Source of the DNA: Clostridia bacterium
Lineage (GTDB): Bacteria; Bacillota; Clostridia; Christensenellales; Aristaeellaceae
Direction of reading: 5' to 3'
Length of the DNA stretch: 64,000 bases
Assembly (NCBI GenBank): GCA_017512985.1
Contig: JAFWEJ010000006.1
Location: forward strand, 1-64,000
Part shown: positions 60,671-64,000 of the stretch, piece by piece
Position numbering within the stretch: the first letter of the stretch is position 1
Layout of the letters: each line of letters begins with the position of its first letter
Made by a program: the position numbers and the translations under genes
The notes under the pieces: model-generated
Databases searched by the model: none
Told to the model about the DNA's origin: nothing
The model's input: the letters and a program-made list of their open reading frames with translations, nothing else

Positions 60671-61279
60671 TCAGTCGATAAAGTGATTCACATAATCGGC
60701 GGTGACTCTTCCGCTGTCTTCCACAGTGAAGCGGGAAAGGGAACCGCTGCGCCCGTTGAAACGGAACCGACCGCGGTCCTCCACCGACTGGCCGGACAGC
60801 ATGGACTGCAGGAAGCTGAGCGTTGTTCCGTGCGATACCACGATGACCCGTTCCCCGGCGGAAGACACCAGGTCGGTATAAAAGGGCAGGAGCCGGTTCC
60901 ACAGTTCGCGGTCCGATTCCGCGTCGGGGAAGTCCCGGTGGTCCGGATCAAATACGGGCCCCCGGGGCGCCGCGTGCTCCCGGTACCATTCCCGTGTTTT
61001 GCCGTTGCCTTCGCCTGCGTTCACTTCCCGCAGCTCCTCCCGGACGACCGGCGTGATGCCGAGGGTGCGGCTGATCTCATCCGCGGTCTGGCGGGCGCGG
61101 GCCTGGGGAGAGACGTACATGGCCCAGCCGCTGCCGCAGCCGGTGCATTTCAGCCATTCGCCGATCCGGAAGGCCTGTTCCCGGCCATGCGCCGTCAGGT
61201 TCCAGTCCTGCCACGCGCCGATGCGGCCGTTGAGATGGTGTTCTGCTTCCGTATGCTGAACCAGGATGATCGTCTTCAT
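60671..61279 (-). CDS. Histidine-phosphatase-superfamily protein with altered RHG motif
   Basis: A 202-residue phosphoglycerate-mutase-like protein. The usual catalytic LVRHGET is replaced by LVQHTEAE (His9 kept, Arg changed to Gln, Gly to Thr). Other core residues remain: SPQARARQTA (Arg), the acid in EVNAGEG and the second catalytic His in VVSHGTTLS. Loss of the first Arg may weaken phosphate binding. It overlaps the phosphorylase gene by 4 nt, suggesting a linked role in nucleotide or sugar-phosphate salvage. Confidence 0.8.
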   Translation of the reverse strand: MKTIILVQHTEAEHHLNGRIGAWQDWNLTAHGREQAFRIGEWLKCTGCGSGWAMYVSPQARARQTADEISRTLGITPVVREELREVNAGEGNGKTREWYREHAAPRGPVFDPDHRDFPDAESDRELWNRLLPFYTDLVSSAGERVIVVSHGTTLSFLQSMLSGQSVEDRGRFRFNGRSGSLSRFTVEDSGRVTADYVNHFID

Positions 61280-62052
61280 GTTTCCTCCCGCATGATCTTC
61301 AGCCCGAGCTCGAACGCCAGGAACACGATCTTCGTTTTATCGTCCAGCCGGACATCCCCGGCAAGGCTCCGCGGGTCCCAGGAGGAGTGGTCCAGGTTGT
61401 CCCCGGCGTAGAAGAACTGGAAGAATTCCGTTCCCCTGAAATCGCAGAGCGCCTGCATTCCCGCGCATTCCATTTCAACGCAGACCGCGCCTTGCTCTTT
61501 CCTGCGCTGTACTTTTTCCCTGGTTTCCCGGTAGCACGCGTCGGTCGTCCAGGTGGTCCCTTCCACCCAGGGGTAACCGCATTCATTCAGGACTTTCCTG
61601 AACTCGCCGCGGTACTTTTTATTCACTTCGATGGTATCGCTCGCTTCCGCGTAATGGTAGCTGGTTCCTTCGTCGCGGATCGCCGCTGTCGGGATGATGA
61701 TGCCGCAGTCCTCAATGGACTTGTCCAGCACGCCGCAGTTTCCCAGCAGGATCAGGCGCCTGCTGCCCATGGCGATCACGTCCTCATACTGGCCCACGCA
61801 GAGCGGCTCGCCGACAAGCGACTGGAAAAACGCGAAGCGGCGGCCTTTATACTCAACCACATAGACCGGATTACGGCCCGTCGCGGAATGGATTTCCGCG
61901 ATCTTTTCCGCGTCAAACAGCGCCAGGACGCTGTTGAACAGCTGTTTTGAAAAACAGGATACCGTCACTTCCGGAAAGTTTTCAATCCTTTGCACGACCA
62001 TTTCCGGATCGATCACGGCGTTTTTCGACGGATCAAATTCTTCAAGGAGCAT
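61276..62052 (-). CDS. Nucleoside phosphorylase family protein
   Basis: A 258-residue PNP/UDP-phosphorylase-fold enzyme. The strand-loop LILLGNCGVLDKSI near residue 100, the late GAVCVEMECAGMQALCDFRG (ribose-binding Met-Glu motif) and YAGDNLD are recognisable. It would cleave a nucleoside with phosphate; base specificity cannot be read from the sequence. GGAGGTG precedes ATG 62052. The histidine phosphatase follows with an ATGA overlap. Confidence 0.85.
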   Translation of the reverse strand: MLLEEFDPSKNAVIDPEMVVQRIENFPEVTVSCFSKQLFNSVLALFDAEKIAEIHSATGRNPVYVVEYKGRRFAFFQSLVGEPLCVGQYEDVIAMGSRRLILLGNCGVLDKSIEDCGIIIPTAAIRDEGTSYHYAEASDTIEVNKKYRGEFRKVLNECGYPWVEGTTWTTDACYRETREKVQRRKEQGAVCVEMECAGMQALCDFRGTEFFQFFYAGDNLDHSSWDPRSLAGDVRLDDKTKIVFLAFELGLKIMREET

Positions 62053-62121
62053 TGGTTCACCTCCGGGTATCAGGTTTTGACCGGATTACTTCCGGGATTC
62101 TTTTCATCATACCGGGAAGGA

Positions 62122-62583
62122 TCACTCCCCCTGGGGAACGGCCTGATTCAGGCTTTTGTTCCGGTAGTTCAGATTGGTGCGCAGCGTATATCCCTGGCTT
62201 TCCCAGAACGCGTTTGCGGTCTCGTTGTCTTTAAATACCAGTCCGAAAACTTTTGTGATTCCTTCAGCGCGCAGCGCTTCCTCCGCCTTTTGCAGAAGCA
62301 TCCGGGCAATGCCGTGGCGGCGGTACTCCGGGTGGATACACATGTGATGGATGATAGCCCGCCTTCCATCGTGTCCGGTTAGGATCACGCCGATTACACG
62401 TTGAGGGTCTTCTGCCGGACAGGCCAGAAAACAGGTGGTTGGATTGCGTCGAAGGTAACGGGCGATTCCGTCCCGGCTGTCATCCACAGGATTCAGCGCC
62501 CTTTTGGATTGTTCCGTGCTGATCCAGAGCTCATAGATTTTGTCATAATCTTCAATGGTCACATTCCTGATTGCGATATCCAT
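62122..62583 (-). CDS. GNAT acetyltransferase
   Basis: A 153-residue acetyltransferase. Motif A is HHMCIHPEYRRHGIARMLLQ near residues 79-98 (acetyl-CoA loop RRHGIA), and motif B contains VFKDNETANAFWESQGY. The substrate is unknown. It starts 1 nt after the stop codon of the threonine-aldolase-like gene, so the two are cotranscribed. Confidence 0.9.
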   Translation of the reverse strand: MDIAIRNVTIEDYDKIYELWISTEQSKRALNPVDDSRDGIARYLRRNPTTCFLACPAEDPQRVIGVILTGHDGRRAIIHHMCIHPEYRRHGIARMLLQKAEEALRAEGITKVFGLVFKDNETANAFWESQGYTLRTNLNYRNKSLNQAVPQGE

Positions 62584-62584
62584 G

Positions 62585-63619
62585 TCATTCCTCTTTCAGC
62601 GCAGCGTCCAGCGCGCGCAGGTCTTCTTCCGTGGTGGACCAGCCGGTCGCGAAACGGACGACCGTGTGCGCGTCATTCGCCTTTTCCCAGAAGCTGAAGG
62701 CCACTTTCTTCGCGAGATGTTCCATCTGCCCGTTCTCCAGCACGACAAACTGCTGGTTTGTCGGGGACTGGATATAGAAGGGAAGTCCGTGGGCGCGGAA
62801 GATCTCCTTCATCTTTTCCGCCATTTCAATGGCGTGCCGTCCGATGCGGAAATACAGGCTGTCCGTGAACAGCGCGTCAAACTGAACGCCCAGGAGCCGG
62901 CCTTTGGCCAGCAGCGCGCCGCGCTTTTTCACGGAGGTCAGGAAATGCTTCGGCATATTTCCTTTGGTGAAGACGACAGCCTCCCCGCACAGGGCGCCGA
63001 CTTTTGTGCCGCCGATATAGAACACATCGCACAGCGCGGCGATCTCCGGGAGAGCCAGGTCGGTTTCCCTGCTCGTCAGGGCATAGGCCAGCCGAGCTCC
63101 GTCCAGGAACAGGGACAGACGATATTTCCCGCAGATTTCCGCGATGCGGGACAGCTCCGCCCTGGAATACAGCGTGCCGTATTCCGTCGGATGGGACAGA
63201 TAGACCATGCCGGGGCAGACCATGTGCTCATGGTTCTCATCCGCATAGTAATCCGCCAGGTACTTTTCAAGGGCTTCCGAGACGATCTTTCCTTCGGCCT
63301 GCGGCAGTTCCAGAACCTTATGGCCGGCATACTCGATGGCGCCGGCTTCATGGGAACTGATGTGCCCGGTCTTCGCGGCGATCACGCCTTCATGGTCCGC
63401 GAGCAGGGTGGAGATTACCACGGCGTTGGCCTGGGTGCCGCCTATCAGGAAAAAGATCCCGGCGTCCGGGAGGCCGACGGCTTCGCGGATTTTCCGCTTC
63501 GCGCTTTCGCAGTAGGGATCCGAGCCGTAACCCGGCAGGGGCTCCAGGTTGGTCTCCGTCAGTTTCCGGAGGACTTCCGGATGCGCTCCGGCAATGTAGT
63601 CACTCTCAAATGAAATCAT
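62585..63619 (-). CDS. Threonine-aldolase-like PLP lyase
   Basis: A 344-residue fold-type I PLP enzyme of the beta-eliminating lyase group. The N terminus SFESDYIAGAHPEVL, the LIGGTQANAVV loop, FLDGARLAYAL and the PLP lysine in FYIGGTKVGALCGEA match low-specificity L-threonine aldolases, which cleave threonine to glycine and acetaldehyde. It overlaps the upstream GNAT gene by 4 nt (ATGA). Confidence 0.9.
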   Translation of the reverse strand: MISFESDYIAGAHPEVLRKLTETNLEPLPGYGSDPYCESAKRKIREAVGLPDAGIFFLIGGTQANAVVISTLLADHEGVIAAKTGHISSHEAGAIEYAGHKVLELPQAEGKIVSEALEKYLADYYADENHEHMVCPGMVYLSHPTEYGTLYSRAELSRIAEICGKYRLSLFLDGARLAYALTSRETDLALPEIAALCDVFYIGGTKVGALCGEAVVFTKGNMPKHFLTSVKKRGALLAKGRLLGVQFDALFTDSLYFRIGRHAIEMAEKMKEIFRAHGLPFYIQSPTNQQFVVLENGQMEHLAKKVAFSFWEKANDAHTVVRFATGWSTTEEDLRALDAALKEE

Positions 63620-64000
63620 TTCTGCATCCTTTCCAGATATTCTTCCCGCGTCAGCAGGCAGGAATCTATGTGTTTTACTTCGCCGTCCCAGGGGCGGGTC
63701 AGGTCGTAGGAACGGTCATAACGGAAACCGAAGGACTCCGCGACTTTTTTAGACCGCTCATTGTCCCGGAAATATCCGTACCGGCAGTCACTGGCGCTGA
63801 GCTTCACGAAGACCAGGTCCAGCAGGAGGCTGACGATCTCTTTCCCGTATCTTTTTCCCTGGCATTTTGTCCCGATGCAGATGCCGCATTCCTCCCAGCG
63901 GCCGGGTTCATACTCCCGGACCGCGCACAGGCCGACGGCCTCGTCTGTGTCCTTCAGGGCGACAAACCAGGCATAGTTTTCCTTCTGGTAGTTGATGCTC
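63616..64000 (-). CDS. GNAT acetyltransferase, 5' end outside the window
   Basis: The frame is open to the right edge. The visible 127 residues include the acetyl-CoA loop CIGTKCQGKRYGKEIVSLLL and the late YFRDNERSKKVAESFGF typical of RimJ/RimL-type acetyltransferases. The start lies beyond 64000. It overlaps the threonine-aldolase-like gene by 4 nt and is part of the same leftward operon. Confidence 0.88.
   Translation of the reverse strand, partial: SINYQKENYAWFVALKDTDEAVGLCAVREYEPGRWEECGICIGTKCQGKRYGKEIVSLLLDLVFVKLSASDCRYGYFRDNERSKKVAESFGFRYDRSYDLTRPWDGEVKHIDSCLLTREEYLERMQK

Overview
The window looks like the chromosome of a GC-rich, Gram-positive anaerobe of the class Clostridia, probably a gut or rumen Christensenellales/Oscillospirales-type organism. 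The grounds are strong AGGAGG ribosome sites, TTGACA-17-TATAAT promoters, two T-box riboswitches, LL-diaminopimelate aminotransferase (DapL), GSI-type glutamine synthetase, ECF transporters and Clostridia-type integrative elements. The genus is an inference only.

Region 1-10.6 kb is accessory DNA. It holds a Mef-like efflux gene with an attenuator-type leader, a hairpin-rich non-coding stretch, a MacB-like permease plus HlyD-like adaptor without an ATPase, and a mobilizable module: MobA/MobL relaxase, DUF3847 protein, candidate oriT, ParR/ParM-like partition pair, small HTH protein, cI-like repressor and tyrosine integrase. The integrase lies directly at the 3' end of guaA, a classical island insertion site. 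No second att copy was seen, so the island probably continues left of the window.

Region 10.6-23.2 kb is a nitrogen-assimilation block. dapL-asnB-guaA read leftward; glnA, an ANTAR-domain RNA-binding regulator, gltB and gltD read rightward. Upstream of glnA and dapL, and also upstream of purF (33.4 kb) and an ammonium-transporter/PII fusion gene (38.8 kb), there is the same arrangement: a TTGACA-17-N6 promoter followed within about 10-15 nt by a short hairpin with a hexaloop A-A-R-G-G-Y that is mutually exclusive with a terminator-like stem. A1 and G4 of the loop match the known ANTAR recognition rule. This looks like a compact one-hairpin antitermination regulon for nitrogen genes and is the most interesting system in the window.

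Region 23.4-31 kb: a STAS anti-anti-sigma factor with a partner ATPase gene broken by an amber codon; a T-box-controlled ECF transporter (S-A-A-T, probably tryptophan); and, facing it, a T-box-controlled TrpXYZ-type ABC transporter (specifier register ambiguous, Phe or Ile).

Region 31-48 kb: esterase, frameshifted purF, a two-component system, an exported nitroreductase-like protein, an HD hydrolase, the Amt-PII fusion, two Na/Pi cotransporters, an FMN reductase, a DtxR-type regulator, an HTH/zinc-ribbon protein and a Ca2+-type P-ATPase.

Region 48-64 kb: a TetR regulator with a large operator and an ABC exporter that lacks TM5-6; an OhrR-glutathione peroxidase-flavodoxin operon; NUDIX, XRE and membrane protein genes; a secreted proline/glycine-rich beta-helix protein; sirtuin; PspC; an ICMT-like methyltransferase; an ECF sigma/anti-sigma pair with a recognisable self-promoter; and a leftward run of P-loop kinase, M28 peptidase, histidine phosphatase, nucleoside phosphorylase, two GNAT acetyltransferases and a threonine-aldolase-like enzyme. 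No rRNA, tRNA or CRISPR array was seen.
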